This document shows, in pieces, positions 32,155-41,361 of a DNA stretch of 64,000 nt. A program made the position numbers and the translations under genes. Under the pieces are notes generated by a model. That model searched no databases. It was not told the DNA's origin and saw only the letters and a list, made by a program, of their open reading frames with translations. The first letter of the stretch is position 1, and every line of letters starts with the position of its first letter. Origin of the DNA: Chryseobacterium sp. MEBOG06 (GTDB taxonomy: Bacteria; Bacteroidota; Bacteroidia; Flavobacteriales; Weeksellaceae); the NCBI RefSeq assembly GCF_021869765.1, contig NZ_CP084580.1:62001-126000 (forward strand). Direction: 5' to 3'.

Positions 32155-33532
32155 TTTTATCTTTTTTTGGAGGAAATTTCTTTTTAAATTTCTTCTTGTT
32201 CGGATTGCTTTGTGGCTTTTGTTCAGCATCAGAAGTTACCTCGGCTTTTTCTACAGGAGCTTTCTGCTGTGGATTTTGTTTCTGTGGTCTAGGCTGATTG
32301 GCGGACTGAGCATTAGAGTTTTCAGATCTTTCCGGTTTTTCCGGTCTGTTCTTTTTCGCTCCTTGCCCTTGTGTCTGTTGGCTGTTGTTTTGATTTTGCC
32401 TGTTCTGATTCTGATTAGGTCTGTTGTTTCTGTTTCCTCTGTTTTTCTTTTCGAAACGGTCTACGCTGTTCTCCTGAATAAGATCAATGCTTTGAACAGG
32501 GATATCAGGCTCTTTTAGATCCTCTAAAGGAAGTATTTTCTCACCTCTTTTATTTTTTGAAATCAGTTTTTTTACTAGATCAATATCAAAATCGTACCAT
32601 GCAATAGAACTGTCTACATAAGCAAACCACATTTTCTTTTTGAAAACATCAATTTTAATACAGAATGCTTTTCCTCTCTCTGTGTCTAATGTTGTTGAAG
32701 AAGAAGGGAAGTTGCTTAATGCATCCAGATAACTGTCCAGCTCATAGTTAAGACAACATTTAAGCTTTCCGCATTGTCCTGCAAGCTTTTGTGGGTTGAT
32801 ACTCAGTTGCTGATATCTTGCTACGTTGGTATTTACCGATCTGAAATCTGTAAGCCAGGTTGAACAGCAAAGCTCACGCCCGCATGATCCAATTCCTCCT
32901 ACTTTTGCAGCTTCCTGTCTGAAACCGATCTGTTTCATGTCGATTTTTGTTCTGAAAGCGCCAGCATAATCTTTGATTAACTGTCTGAAATCCACACGAG
33001 TCTCAGCAGTATAGTAAAAAGTGATTTTTGAAGAGTCTCCCTGATATTCTACATCAGTTACTTTCATTTCAAGGCCTAATCGCTGTGCAATTTTTCTTGC
33101 TTCAAGTTTTACTCCGTCTTCTTTTTTTCTAACTTCCTGCCATACCTCAAGATCTTTTTGGTTGGCCTGTCTGTATATTTTAAGTGCTAATTCTTCAGAA
33201 AACTTTTTCTTTTTCATCTGAATTTTTACTAATTCTCCCGTAAGGCTTATAACGCCTACATCGTGTCCCGGACTAGATTCTACTGTAACTACACTACCGA
33301 TATGTAAAGGAATATTATTTACATTCTTATAAAACGATTTTCTGTCATTTTTGAATCTAACTTCTACATAATCACACCTGTTGGCAGATGGATTGTTGAT
33401 GTTAGAAAGCCAGTCAAAAACACTTAATTTATAACTATTCCCGCAGGTATTTACATTTTCACAGCCATTTGCGGTTTTTTTAGGACCACAAGAATGTGCA
33501 GAATCGCCGGATGTTTTGCATCCACAACTCAT
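32147..33532 (-). CDS. ricT: PSP1-domain protein RicT (YaaT) with long low-complexity tail
   Basis: The 461-residue protein has a Cys-rich N-terminus (CGCK, then SCG, NGC, TCG within the first 31 residues), the PSP1 core (about 55-345) with CGRELCCSTWL and GQCGKLKCCLNYELD, and a ~110-residue Asn/Gln/Lys-rich C-terminal tail. In Bacillus the RicAFT complex binds Fe-S clusters and promotes RNase Y cleavage; RicA and RicF are not seen here. The tail is unusual against the ~275-residue Bacillus protein and, being basic, may bind RNA. It is the first gene of the ricT-gldH-PBP operon. Confidence 0.88.
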   Translation of the reverse strand: MSCGCKTSGDSAHSCGPKKTANGCENVNTCGNSYKLSVFDWLSNINNPSANRCDYVEVRFKNDRKSFYKNVNNIPLHIGSVVTVESSPGHDVGVISLTGELVKIQMKKKKFSEELALKIYRQANQKDLEVWQEVRKKEDGVKLEARKIAQRLGLEMKVTDVEYQGDSSKITFYYTAETRVDFRQLIKDYAGAFRTKIDMKQIGFRQEAAKVGGIGSCGRELCCSTWLTDFRSVNTNVARYQQLSINPQKLAGQCGKLKCCLNYELDSYLDALSNFPSSSTTLDTERGKAFCIKIDVFKKKMWFAYVDSSIAWYDFDIDLVKKLISKNKRGEKILPLEDLKEPDIPVQSIDLIQENSVDRFEKKNRGNRNNRPNQNQNRQNQNNSQQTQGQGAKKNRPEKPERSENSNAQSANQPRPQKQNPQQKAPVEKAEVTSDAEQKPQSNPNKKKFKKKFPPKKDKNA

Positions 33533-33554
33533 ATTACTATTATTTATAATCTTG

Positions 33555-33562
33555 CAAATTTA
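33555..33562 (-). promoter_or_regulatory. -7 element of ricT operon
   Basis: The minus strand reads TAAATTTG, 22 nt before the ricT ATG at 33532. Confidence 0.6.
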
Positions 33563-33953
33563 TGTATTTTTATCTTTATCCAATTCTAAAATACTTAAAT
33601 AACCTGAATTCAGAATAAAACATTTTGCATTTTAACTCAGAAAGGAGGTGGGGAGCACGGTAGTCCTTCTTTTTCTTTAATGGATTTTGTTGTGATAATT
33701 TTTATTAAATAAAATACCAAAAATTAACATTTCTGAGTGGTGAATCTTCCTTTTTATACCTATTGTAATTATTTCGTTAAACATTTGTTTAATATTAAAC
33801 GCTTGATTTGTATTTGTTTTAAAATGAATTTAAATGTTTAATAATCTTTGTTTTGTAGTTCTTTTTATTTAAAGTATTATTTTAAACATAATTTTCTTTT
33901 AGGATATTGTTTAAAATATTAGCAAATATTAACAGACCTATGTAAAATAATTT

Positions 33954-33961
33954 TATATTTG
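33954..33961 (+). promoter_or_regulatory. -7 element of FadL-type porin gene
   Basis: TATATTTG matches TAnnTTTG, 19 nt before the ATG at 33981. Confidence 0.6.
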
Positions 33962-33980
33962 GGTTATATAATAACAGTCT

Positions 33981-35216
33981 ATGAAAAAAATATTAGTATC
34001 AACTGCTTTATTGGCGGGAGTTCTATCTTACGCAGGAGGCTTCAGAGTTTCCCTGCAAGGGGTAAAACAATTGGCAATGGCGCATACTAGTGCTCATGCC
34101 GAAGATGCGAGTGTGGCATTCTTTAACCCTGCGGGTATGTCATTTATCCCTTCCAAGCTGAGTATAGCGGCAGGAGGGTTTGGTGCAAGTAATAAGGTGA
34201 CTTTCCAAAACCTTAATACTTTACAAAGTACATCTACGGATAACCCTTTGGGAACTCCTTTCTATGCTGCTATTACTTATAGACCAATAGAAAAACTGTC
34301 CGTAGGTCTTAGTGTAACAACACCTTTTGGAAGCACAATTCAATGGCCGGATAACTGGGAAGGTAAGGAAATGGTACAGAAGCTGGAACTGAAGAGTTTT
34401 TACTTCCAGCCAATGGTTTCTGTGAAACTTGCTCCTTGGTTGGCTTTTGGTGCCAGCTACATCTACGCAAGAGGAATCGTGGACTGGGACAAAGGCGTGA
34501 CACAATTCGGAGGACAGGTTAATATTAAAGATACAAAAGCGAGTGGACACGGATATGGTTTTGGTTTCTATTTCAGACCTGATCCTAAGTTGGACGTGAG
34601 TATTGCCTACCGCTCGCCAGTAGATATGAAGGCTAAAAACGGAACAGCTACATTTCAGTTCCCATCACAATCTATTTATTCTCAGTTGAAACTTAACGCA
34701 GCAGGACAGGATGGCTTTTCAGCAACGCTTCCGCTGGTTGAAGAATATACCATTGGTTTAACCTATAAAGTGACCCCAAAATGGCAGGTTTCTGCAGACT
34801 TTAACTACCATGGGTGGGAAAGATACAGTAAACTTGTATTGGATTTCCAGAATGCACCTATCGGAAACCAGGCAGATCCAACAGTTCTTGTAAGTCCTAA
34901 GAATTTTAGAAACTCAAAAACATTCAGATTGGGAACTCAATATGCGTTCACAAATATGATTTACGGGCGTTTAGGAGCTTATTATGATGAATCTCCTTAT
35001 AGTAATGAAAACTTTATCGCGGAAACGCCTTCATTTGATACCTTTGTAGTTACGGGTGGGGTAGGATTCAAGCTGAAGAAATTTGGAGTTGATCTTGCTG
35101 GAGGATATGCAATGCCTCAATACAGAAATGTAAATAATGCGGCTCTTGGATTCTACGGACAGGCAAAAGCAAAAGCATTCTACTTTGGTCTAGGAGTAAC
35201 TTATAATCCTTTTTAA
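33981..35216 (+). CDS. Outer-membrane protein transport protein (OmpP1/FadL family)
   Basis: The 411-residue protein has a signal peptide (cleavage near LSYAGG). It starts with the FadL hatch pattern: RVSLQGVKQLAMAHTSAHAE, then DASVAFFNPAGMSF. Alternating beta strands continue to a C-terminal aromatic (NPF). Family members form 14-strand barrels taking up fatty acids or other hydrophobic compounds. It precedes a GDSL-type lipoprotein by 12 nt, so uptake of products of that hydrolase is a possible link, by inference. Confidence 0.9.
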   Translation: MKKILVSTALLAGVLSYAGGFRVSLQGVKQLAMAHTSAHAEDASVAFFNPAGMSFIPSKLSIAAGGFGASNKVTFQNLNTLQSTSTDNPLGTPFYAAITYRPIEKLSVGLSVTTPFGSTIQWPDNWEGKEMVQKLELKSFYFQPMVSVKLAPWLAFGASYIYARGIVDWDKGVTQFGGQVNIKDTKASGHGYGFGFYFRPDPKLDVSIAYRSPVDMKAKNGTATFQFPSQSIYSQLKLNAAGQDGFSATLPLVEEYTIGLTYKVTPKWQVSADFNYHGWERYSKLVLDFQNAPIGNQADPTVLVSPKNFRNSKTFRLGTQYAFTNMIYGRLGAYYDESPYSNENFIAETPSFDTFVVTGGVGFKLKKFGVDLAGGYAMPQYRNVNNAALGFYGQAKAKAFYFGLGVTYNPF

Positions 35217-35228
35217 CTTTAGAAAACT

Positions 35229-36692
35229 ATGAAAAAAATTATAATATCGACAATTGCTGTTTCTGCACTTCTTTTTACAGTAACAAGCTGTAAGACGGAT
35301 TTCGATACTGATGTGAAAGATATCCAGGTAACAAAAGGAGACGCAGACTTTACAAGATATATTTCTTTAGGAAACTCCCTTACTTCCGGCTACAGAGACG
35401 GTGCACTTTACAGCAGCGGACAGAGTGAATCTTATCCAAGCATGATTGCGGGCCAAATGCAGTTAGCAGGAGGAGGAGCATTTAAACAACCTATGATGCC
35501 TAATGATATCGGTGGATTTACAAACTTGTTTAATCCTGCTACAGGAGATTTTGCTGGTAAATATGTGCTAAGTCTTGTGAATGGAGCATTAACTCCGGGC
35601 CCAACGGCTCCCGGTGGACCTTTGGATAATATCTCAGCAGGTGGGCCTTACCAGAATATGGGAGTTCCGGGTGCAAGAGTAGCTCATTTATTAGCACCAG
35701 GATATGGAAACCCAGCGGGGTTAGTTTCTGCACCCGCCACTGCTAATCCATATTTCGTAAGATTTGCCTCTTCGGTATCAGCTTCTGTAGTGGGAGATGC
35801 GCTGAAGCAGGATCCTACTTTTATCTCTTTATGGATAGGAAATAATGATGTTTTATTATATGCAACTTCAGGAGGTGCAGATCCAAACGTTCCGATTACA
35901 CCGGTAGATGGTGCAGTAGGAATAGGTTTCAGCAATACCTATGCTTATTTAGTAGATCAATTATTCCCGGCAGGAACAAAAAGAAAAGGAATCATTGCCA
36001 ATATTCCGTCGGTTACTAATGTTCCTTATTTTACAAGAGTTCCGGCTATGCCGCTTACAGGACTTACAGGAGCTCAGGTAACTCAGCTGAATACGGGATA
36101 TGCTCAGTACAATGCAGGATTACTTCAGGCTAAAACATTAGGAGCAATCAACGATGCTGAATATCAGAGAAGATTAATCAAATTCACTGCAGGTGCGGTT
36201 GCTAATGGTGCTGTTATTATTGACAAGGATTTGTCTACAGTTCCAGGACTTCCAAAATACAGACAAACTACAGCTAAAGATTTAATTCTTTTACCGGCAA
36301 GTAAAGTTCTTACTCCGGATGCAGGAGGTGGTACTTCAGTTCCTTTAGAAGATAAATTGGTGCTTACGGAAGCTGAAACAGCAAAAGTAATAGCTGCTAC
36401 AACAGGATATAATACCGCTATTAAAAAAGCAGCAACAGATAAAGGTCTGGCATATGTAGATATGGATGCTAAAATGAAAGAGTTGAGCTCTACATCAGGA
36501 ATTCTTTGGGATGGTGTGAGATACACTGCAACATTCGTTACGGGAGGAGCTTTCTCTCTTGATGGTGTTCACCTTACAGGTAGAGGATATGGTATCGTTG
36601 CCAATGAATTTATCAAGACAATTAATGCTAGATATGGCTCTACTTTACCGCAGGTAGATCCTAATAAATATTCAGGAGTTAAATTCCCTTAA
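35229..36692 (+). CDS. SGNH/GDSL-type hydrolase lipoprotein
   Basis: The 487-residue protein has a lipobox (TSCK, Cys21). The SGNH blocks are visible: block I LGNSLTSG with Ser50, a GVPGAR Gly block, WIGNNDVL for the Asn block, and DGVHLTGRGYG with the Asp/His pair near the C-terminus. It is probably a surface or periplasmic esterase or lipase. It follows the FadL-type gene in one operon and ends at a terminator. Internal Gly/Pro-rich insertions make it larger than minimal GDSL enzymes. Confidence 0.87.
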   Translation: MKKIIISTIAVSALLFTVTSCKTDFDTDVKDIQVTKGDADFTRYISLGNSLTSGYRDGALYSSGQSESYPSMIAGQMQLAGGGAFKQPMMPNDIGGFTNLFNPATGDFAGKYVLSLVNGALTPGPTAPGGPLDNISAGGPYQNMGVPGARVAHLLAPGYGNPAGLVSAPATANPYFVRFASSVSASVVGDALKQDPTFISLWIGNNDVLLYATSGGADPNVPITPVDGAVGIGFSNTYAYLVDQLFPAGTKRKGIIANIPSVTNVPYFTRVPAMPLTGLTGAQVTQLNTGYAQYNAGLLQAKTLGAINDAEYQRRLIKFTAGAVANGAVIIDKDLSTVPGLPKYRQTTAKDLILLPASKVLTPDAGGGTSVPLEDKLVLTEAETAKVIAATTGYNTAIKKAATDKGLAYVDMDAKMKELSSTSGILWDGVRYTATFVTGGAFSLDGVHLTGRGYGIVANEFIKTINARYGSTLPQVDPNKYSGVKFP

Positions 36693-36715
36693 TAATTGAT
36701 AAAATAAAAACTTAG

Positions 36716-36746
36716 AAACCACAAGAGTATATCTTGTGGTTTTTTT
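36716..36746 (+). terminator. Terminator after GDSL gene
   Basis: AAACCACAAGA / TCTTGTGGTTT is followed by eight T. The T-run merges into the -7 element of prs. Confidence 0.88.
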
Positions 36747-36747
36747 T

Positions 36748-36755
36748 TAAATTTG
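36748..36755 (+). promoter_or_regulatory. -7 element of prs
   Basis: TAAATTTG, 23 nt before the prs ATG and directly after the terminator T-run. No good -33 was found. Confidence 0.45.
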
Positions 36756-36777
36756 CAGAATCTTTTAAAAAGTAAAA

Positions 36778-37716
36778 ATGGCCGATCAGTTAAGTTATCT
36801 ATTTTGTACAAGAACCAGCAGGGACTTGGCAGAGAAAATTGCCCACAATTATGGGAAAGAATTAGGAAAAATCAACTTTCAGGAATTCAGCGACGGGGAA
36901 TTTGAGCCTGTTTTGGATGAATCTGTAAGAGGAGGGAGAGTTTTCCTAATCGGATCTACATTCCCGCCTGCAGACAATCTTTTAGAACTTCTTCTAATGA
37001 TTGATGCAGCGAAAAGAGCTTCTGCAAAGAGCATTACCGTAGTAATTCCTTACTTCGGACTTGCCAGACAGGACAGAAAAGACAAGCCAAGAGCGCCGAT
37101 CGGTGCCAAGTTAGTTGCAAACCTTCTGACTGCAGCGGGAGCAACAAGAGTAATGACAATGGATCTTCATGCAGATCAGATTCAGGGATTCTTCGAAATC
37201 CCGGTTGATCATCTGTATGCATCTTCTATTTTCGTAGATTATATCAGATCTCTGAATCTTGATAATCTTACCATTGCTTCTCCGGATATGGGAGGTGCAA
37301 AAAGAGCTAAAAACTATGCAGGTCACTTAGGTGCTGAAGTAGTAATTGCTTACAAAGAAAGAAAAAAAGCAAACGTTGTAGAAGAAATGTTCCTTATTGG
37401 TGATGTTACAGGAAAGAATGTTGTTCTTATCGATGATATGATTGATACTGCAGGAACTCTTTGCAAAGCTGCAGATATCTTAATTGAAAAAGGAGCAAAA
37501 ACAGTAAGAGCGATGGCGACTCACGGAGTGCTTTCAGGAAAAGCTTACGAGAATATTGAGAAGTCACAACTCTTGGAAGTTATTGTAACTGACTCAATTC
37601 CTGTTAAAAATAATTTGTCATCTAAAATAAAAGTGCTATCTTGCGCCCCATTATTTGCAGATGTTATGGCAATGGTTCATGAGCACAAATCAATTAGCAG
37701 TAAGTTTATTATTTAA
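36778..37716 (+). CDS. prs: Ribose-phosphate pyrophosphokinase
   Basis: The 312-residue enzyme makes PRPP from ribose 5-phosphate and ATP. Motifs are FSDGEFEPVL-type near residue 38, the flexible loop YFGLARQDRK, and the PRPP-binding VVLIDDMIDTAGTL near 220. Length is standard. It is followed 55 nt later by rplY, the usual neighbour in many bacteria. Confidence 0.96.
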   Translation: MADQLSYLFCTRTSRDLAEKIAHNYGKELGKINFQEFSDGEFEPVLDESVRGGRVFLIGSTFPPADNLLELLLMIDAAKRASAKSITVVIPYFGLARQDRKDKPRAPIGAKLVANLLTAAGATRVMTMDLHADQIQGFFEIPVDHLYASSIFVDYIRSLNLDNLTIASPDMGGAKRAKNYAGHLGAEVVIAYKERKKANVVEEMFLIGDVTGKNVVLIDDMIDTAGTLCKAADILIEKGAKTVRAMATHGVLSGKAYENIEKSQLLEVIVTDSIPVKNNLSSKIKVLSCAPLFADVMAMVHEHKSISSKFII

Positions 37717-37771
37717 GTGATTTTTAGCAGTTTGCAAAATTAAATTAGAACAATTTTTTAAATTTTTATAA

Positions 37772-38413
37772 ATGAAATCTATTACAATTCAAGGTACAAA
37801 AAGAGAAAGCGTGGGCAAAAAGTCTACAAAAGCTTTACGTGATGCTGAATTAGTTCCTTGTGTTGTTTATGGAGGTGGCGCACCTTTGAACTTCTCTGCT
37901 GAAGAGAGAGCTTTCAAAGGGTTAGTATACACTCCTGAAGCACACACGGTATCTATTGAAGTTGATGGTCAAACAATTCCAGCAGTTCTTCAGGATATTC
38001 AGTTTCACCCGATCACAGACAAAATTCTTCACATTGACTTCTATCAATTATCTGATGATAAGCCAGTTGTTATGGAAGTTCCTGTAAGAATTACTGGACG
38101 TTCAAAAGGTGTTGTTGCTGGTGGTGTTTTACGTCAGTCTTTCAGAAAGCTAAAAGTAAAAGCTATTCCTGCTAACTTACCTGATGAGATCGTTGTAGAT
38201 GTTACTCCATTAAGAATTGGTAACAAACTTTACATCGGTAGCATCAAAACAGAAGGATATTCTTTCGTGCACCCGGATAATGCAGTAGTAGTTGCTGTTA
38301 AAATGTCTAGAAATGCAATTAAAGGTGCAGCGGCACAGGATGATGATGAGGATGAAGAAGTTGCAACTGAAGAAGGAGCAGCTACTGACGCAGCTGAAAC
38401 TGCAGCAGAATAA
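37772..38413 (+). CDS. rplY: 50S ribosomal protein L25 (Ctc family)
   Basis: The 213-residue product has the L25 domain (begins with the family pattern [20 protein letters not shown] and contains [20 protein letters not shown]) plus the C-terminal TL5/CTC beta domain. It ends in an acidic/Ala-rich tail ([12 protein letters not shown]). It binds 5S rRNA. It lies after prs and ends at a hairpin terminator. Confidence 0.95.
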   Translation: MKSITIQGTKRESVGKKSTKALRDAELVPCVVYGGGAPLNFSAEERAFKGLVYTPEAHTVSIEVDGQTIPAVLQDIQFHPITDKILHIDFYQLSDDKPVVMEVPVRITGRSKGVVAGGVLRQSFRKLKVKAIPANLPDEIVVDVTPLRIGNKLYIGSIKTEGYSFVHPDNAVVVAVKMSRNAIKGAAAQDDDEDEEVATEEGAATDAAETAAE

Positions 38414-38439
38414 GATTGCTTATTTAAACAATAATATGA

Positions 38440-38470
38440 AACCTGTCAATTTTTTGACAGGTTTTTTTAT
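38440..38470 (+). terminator. Terminator after rplY
   Basis: AACCTGTCAA / TTGACAGGTT with a TTTT loop is followed by seven T. Confidence 0.88.
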
Positions 38471-38657
38471 TAAATAATGGTAGAAAAAAGCTCGGACAAT
38501 CATGGAAGTAAAGAAACCAAAAAGCCTGGTCATGTTTCATGGATATTGAGATGAGCTTTGAAACTTATTGTATATTTTCAACATACACTATTGAATATTT
38601 CTATCAGCTGATAACTATCAGGCTTCATCCTCATGCATCCTTTCGGAAAAAAAGCCG

Positions 38658-38665
38658 TAAATTTG
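38658..38665 (+). promoter_or_regulatory. -7 element of sufS
   Basis: TAAATTTG, 41 nt before the sufS ATG. It shows that sufS has its own promoter rather than reading from rplY. Confidence 0.55.
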
Positions 38666-38706
38666 AAGAGTTCTAAATAAGAACGTTTTAATTAAAAATA
38701 AAATAA

Positions 38707-39927
38707 ATGTTTGACATTCAGGAAATAAGAAGCCAGTTTTCTATATTGGACAGAGAAGTGAATGGTAAGCCTCTGGTTTACCTGGACAATGCCGCAACGT
38801 CGCAAAAGCCAAATTCGGTTTTAGAAGTCTGTCACGCATATTATACAGAGCTTAATGCTAATGTACACAGAGGAATTCATACTTTGAGCCAATTAGCAAC
38901 GGAAGAAATGGAACTTTCAAGAAGAAAGATCCAGAAATTCATTAATGCTGAACATGACTTTGAAGTTATTTTTACTAAAGGAACTACAGAAGGGTTAAAC
39001 CTTATCGCTTATATTTTAACACAGAAACTGCAGAAGGATGATGAGATCATTATCTCATATCTTGAGCACCACTCCAATATCGTTCCTTGGCAGATGCTTT
39101 GTGAAAGAACAGGAGCAAAACTTCGTGTTATTCCTATTGATGAAAACGGTATTCTTCAGTTAGACCAGTTTGATCAGTTATTAAGTGAAAAAACGAAGGT
39201 AGTTTCTGTAAATCAGGTTTCTAATGCATTAGGAATTGTAAATCCTATTGAAGAGATCATCGCAAAAACAAGAAAAAATACAGAGGCCTATATCGTTATT
39301 GACGGGGCTCAGTCTGCACCGCATTTCAATATAGACGTTCAGAAGATGGATTGTGATTTCTTTGTTTTTTCGGGTCATAAAATGTATGCTCCTATGGGAA
39401 CAGGTGTTTTATATGGTAAGCGTGAAATATTAGAAGCTTTACCGCCGTTTCATGGAGGAGGGGAGATGATTGCAACGTGTTCTTTCGACGGAACTACTTA
39501 CGCCGGACTTCCGTTTAAATATGAAGCAGGAACGCCAAATGTAGGAGGGAATATTGCTTTAGGTGCAGCTGTTGATTTTATGAACAGAATTGGACACGAA
39601 AATATTCAAAGACATGAAAATGCTTTATTGGAATATGCTCAGAGACAGCTTTTAGAAATAGAAGGCATTAAAATCTATGGCGAAAAAGCTCATAGAACAG
39701 GTGTTGTTTCTTTTAACCTTGAGGGAGTAGGTATTTCTTCAGATGTAGGAATGATTCTTGATAAAATGGGAGTTGCTGTAAGAACAGGACATCACTGTAC
39801 ACAGCCTATTATGAACTTCTTTAATATTGCAGGAACGGTAAGAGCAAGTTTTGCAGTTTATAACACTTTTGAAGAAATTGATATTCTGGTAGAAGGAGTA
39901 AAGAAAGCCAAGAAAATGCTTGGCTAA
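38707..39927 (+). CDS. sufS: Cysteine desulfurase SufS
   Basis: The 406-residue PLP enzyme takes sulfur from cysteine for Fe-S cluster assembly. The start (IRSQFSILDREVNGKPLVYLDNAAT) and THGT-like blocks fit group II desulfurases. The PLP Lys is near 225 (FSGHKMYAP) and the catalytic Cys near 364 (RTGHHCTQP). Other suf genes are not adjacent, so this copy is separated from the operon or is a second desulfurase; the sequence fits SufS better than IscS. Confidence 0.93.
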   Translation: MFDIQEIRSQFSILDREVNGKPLVYLDNAATSQKPNSVLEVCHAYYTELNANVHRGIHTLSQLATEEMELSRRKIQKFINAEHDFEVIFTKGTTEGLNLIAYILTQKLQKDDEIIISYLEHHSNIVPWQMLCERTGAKLRVIPIDENGILQLDQFDQLLSEKTKVVSVNQVSNALGIVNPIEEIIAKTRKNTEAYIVIDGAQSAPHFNIDVQKMDCDFFVFSGHKMYAPMGTGVLYGKREILEALPPFHGGGEMIATCSFDGTTYAGLPFKYEAGTPNVGGNIALGAAVDFMNRIGHENIQRHENALLEYAQRQLLEIEGIKIYGEKAHRTGVVSFNLEGVGISSDVGMILDKMGVAVRTGHHCTQPIMNFFNIAGTVRASFAVYNTFEEIDILVEGVKKAKKMLG

Positions 39928-39938
39928 AAAATAGAGAA

Positions 39939-39966
39939 AAAGCAGCTTAAAAGCTGCTTTTTTTAT
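39939..39966 (+). terminator. Terminator after sufS
   Basis: AAAGCAGC / GCTGCTTT with a short TTAAAA loop is followed by TTTTT. It touches the stop codon of the small minus-strand peptide gene. Confidence 0.82.
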
Positions 39967-40091
39967 GAGTTCCACGGAACACAATAGCATCGTCCGTTAA
40001 TAATAACCTGATGATAATCGTCAGCACATTCAAGGCAGATCTCTCTTCCGCCCATTATGCTTTTCAGGGCATCTTTGTTTAATTTTTTCAT
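39963..40091 (-). CDS. Double-glycine leader peptide with four cysteines (42 aa)
   Basis: Read directly from the sequence, the product begins MKKLNKDALKSIMGG, a clear double-glycine leader. The 27-residue remainder is REICLECADDYHQ, then GRCYCVPWNS, with cysteines at core positions 4, 7, 20 and 22 (CxxC and CxC). This spacing could bind zinc or form two disulfides. A -7 element (minus TACCTTTG, plus 40117-40124) lies 26 nt before the ATG, so it is probably a real, separately transcribed gene. No exporter is adjacent; the C39 transporter at the left edge of the window is one candidate. It resembles the flavobacterial short bacteriocin-like proteins; function unknown. Confidence 0.75.
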   Translation of the reverse strand: MKKLNKDALKSIMGGREICLECADDYHQVIINGRCYCVPWNS

Positions 40092-40116
40092 GATAATGAT
40101 TTAAAGTGTTAATAAT

Positions 40117-40144
40117 CAAAGGTAAAGATAAATCTAAAACAAAG
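40117..40144 (-). promoter_or_regulatory. Promoter of the 42-aa double-glycine peptide gene
   Basis: The minus strand reads TACCTTTG (plus 40117-40124), with TTTG at plus 40140-40143 about 15 nt upstream, somewhat closer than usual for -33. Confidence 0.5.
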
Positions 40145-40212
40145 TGCTGAGATAAGAATATATTTTAAAGGACGAATCAATTACGCTTTTAAGTATAATG
40201 ATATAAAAATGA

Positions 40213-40243
40213 AAAGCCCTGACCTTGGCGGTCAGGGTTTTTG
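40213..40243. terminator. Terminator after hemE
   Basis: CCCTGACC / GGTCAGGG flanks a short loop, with A- and T-runs on both sides. On the minus strand it ends the hem operon. Confidence 0.82.
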
Positions 40244-40282
40244 CTATATTGTAAAACTGAAGGATTTAAAATCCTATATTGT

Positions 40283-41314
40283 TTAAAGGTTTGGTTTCCA
40301 GTCTACCACCGCTCTGATGAATGCTTCAGCATTCTCTACAGGAACATTAGGTAAAATTCCATGTCCCAAGTTGGCAATGTATCTGTCTTTTCCAAAACGG
40401 TTGATCATTTCATTCACCATTTTCTTAATTGTTTCAGGTGTTGAATGAAGTCTTGCAGGATCAAAATTCCCCTGTAACGTCATTGTATGATTGGTCAATG
40501 TTCTTGCGAATTCCGGTTTGATTGTCCAGTCTACCCCAAGAGCGGAAGCCTTAGACATCGTCATGTCTTCCAGTGCAAACCAGCATCCTTTTCCAAATAC
40601 TACTACATGAGTAAGAGGGCTCAGTGCTTCAACAATCTGATTGATATACTGCCATGAGAATTCCTGATAATCAGTAGGAGAAAGCATTCCTCCCCAAGAA
40701 TCGAATACCTGCACAGCAGAAACTCCCTTTTCTACTTTTCTCTTTAAATAAGCAATCGTAGTATCTGTAATTTTCTGTAGTAATAAGTGTGCAGCTTCAG
40801 GCTGTTGGAAGCAGAAAGATTTTGCAATATCAAACGCTTTGCTTCCTTTTCCTTCTACGCAATAACATAGGATTGTCCAAGGAGAGCCAGCGAAACCGAT
40901 CAATGGAATATCGTTGTCCAGTTTCTGAAGTGTCAGTTCAATAGCATCAAAAACGTAGCCTAAAGTATCATTCACATCCGGAGTTTCAATATTTTGAACC
41001 TGTTCCATTGTTCTGATAGGAGTATCTAACCATGGCCCAACGGATTCCTTCATTTTGAAATCAATTCCCATTGCCTGAGGAACTACCAGAATATCAGAAA
41101 ACAGAATCGCAGCATCAAGTGGGAATCTGCGGATAGGCTGTAATGTAATTTCAGCAGCAAGTTCAGGGGTCTGACATCTTGTGAAGAAATCATACTGGTC
41201 TCTTAGAGCAATGAATTCCGGCAGATATCTTCCAGCCTGCCTCATCATCCAGACAGGAGGTCTTTCAACGGTTTCTCCGCGAAGTGCTTTTAAATATAGG
41301 TCGTTTTTAATCAT
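40283..41314 (-). CDS. hemE: Uroporphyrinogen decarboxylase
   Basis: The 343-residue enzyme converts uroporphyrinogen III to coproporphyrinogen III. The N-terminal signature [16 protein letters not shown] and the internal [12 protein letters not shown] are diagnostic. It is the last gene of hemACDE, 47 nt after hemD, with a terminator after it. Confidence 0.97.
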   Translation of the reverse strand: MIKNDLYLKALRGETVERPPVWMMRQAGRYLPEFIALRDQYDFFTRCQTPELAAEITLQPIRRFPLDAAILFSDILVVPQAMGIDFKMKESVGPWLDTPIRTMEQVQNIETPDVNDTLGYVFDAIELTLQKLDNDIPLIGFAGSPWTILCYCVEGKGSKAFDIAKSFCFQQPEAAHLLLQKITDTTIAYLKRKVEKGVSAVQVFDSWGGMLSPTDYQEFSWQYINQIVEALSPLTHVVVFGKGCWFALEDMTMSKASALGVDWTIKPEFARTLTNHTMTLQGNFDPARLHSTPETIKKMVNEMINRFGKDRYIANLGHGILPNVPVENAEAFIRAVVDWKPNL

Positions 41315-41361
41315 AATCTATTTTAAACTAATATTACCGTTCCAATTCGGTAAAAAATATT

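Larger units (their letters stand above)
33533..33980. other. Divergent intergenic region between ricT and the FadL-type gene
   Basis: The 448 bases are AT-rich. A minus-strand TAAATTTG (plus 33555-33562) fits the ricT promoter, and TATATTTG at 33954-33961 fits the FadL-type gene. The centre contains runs rich in TTTAAA but no open frame with coding character. No RNA gene was recognised. Confidence 0.6.

Noticed and set aside
38477..38554. A 25-codon ATG frame between rplY and sufS
   Set aside because: No leader, no signal, no promoter nearby and no coding character beyond chance.
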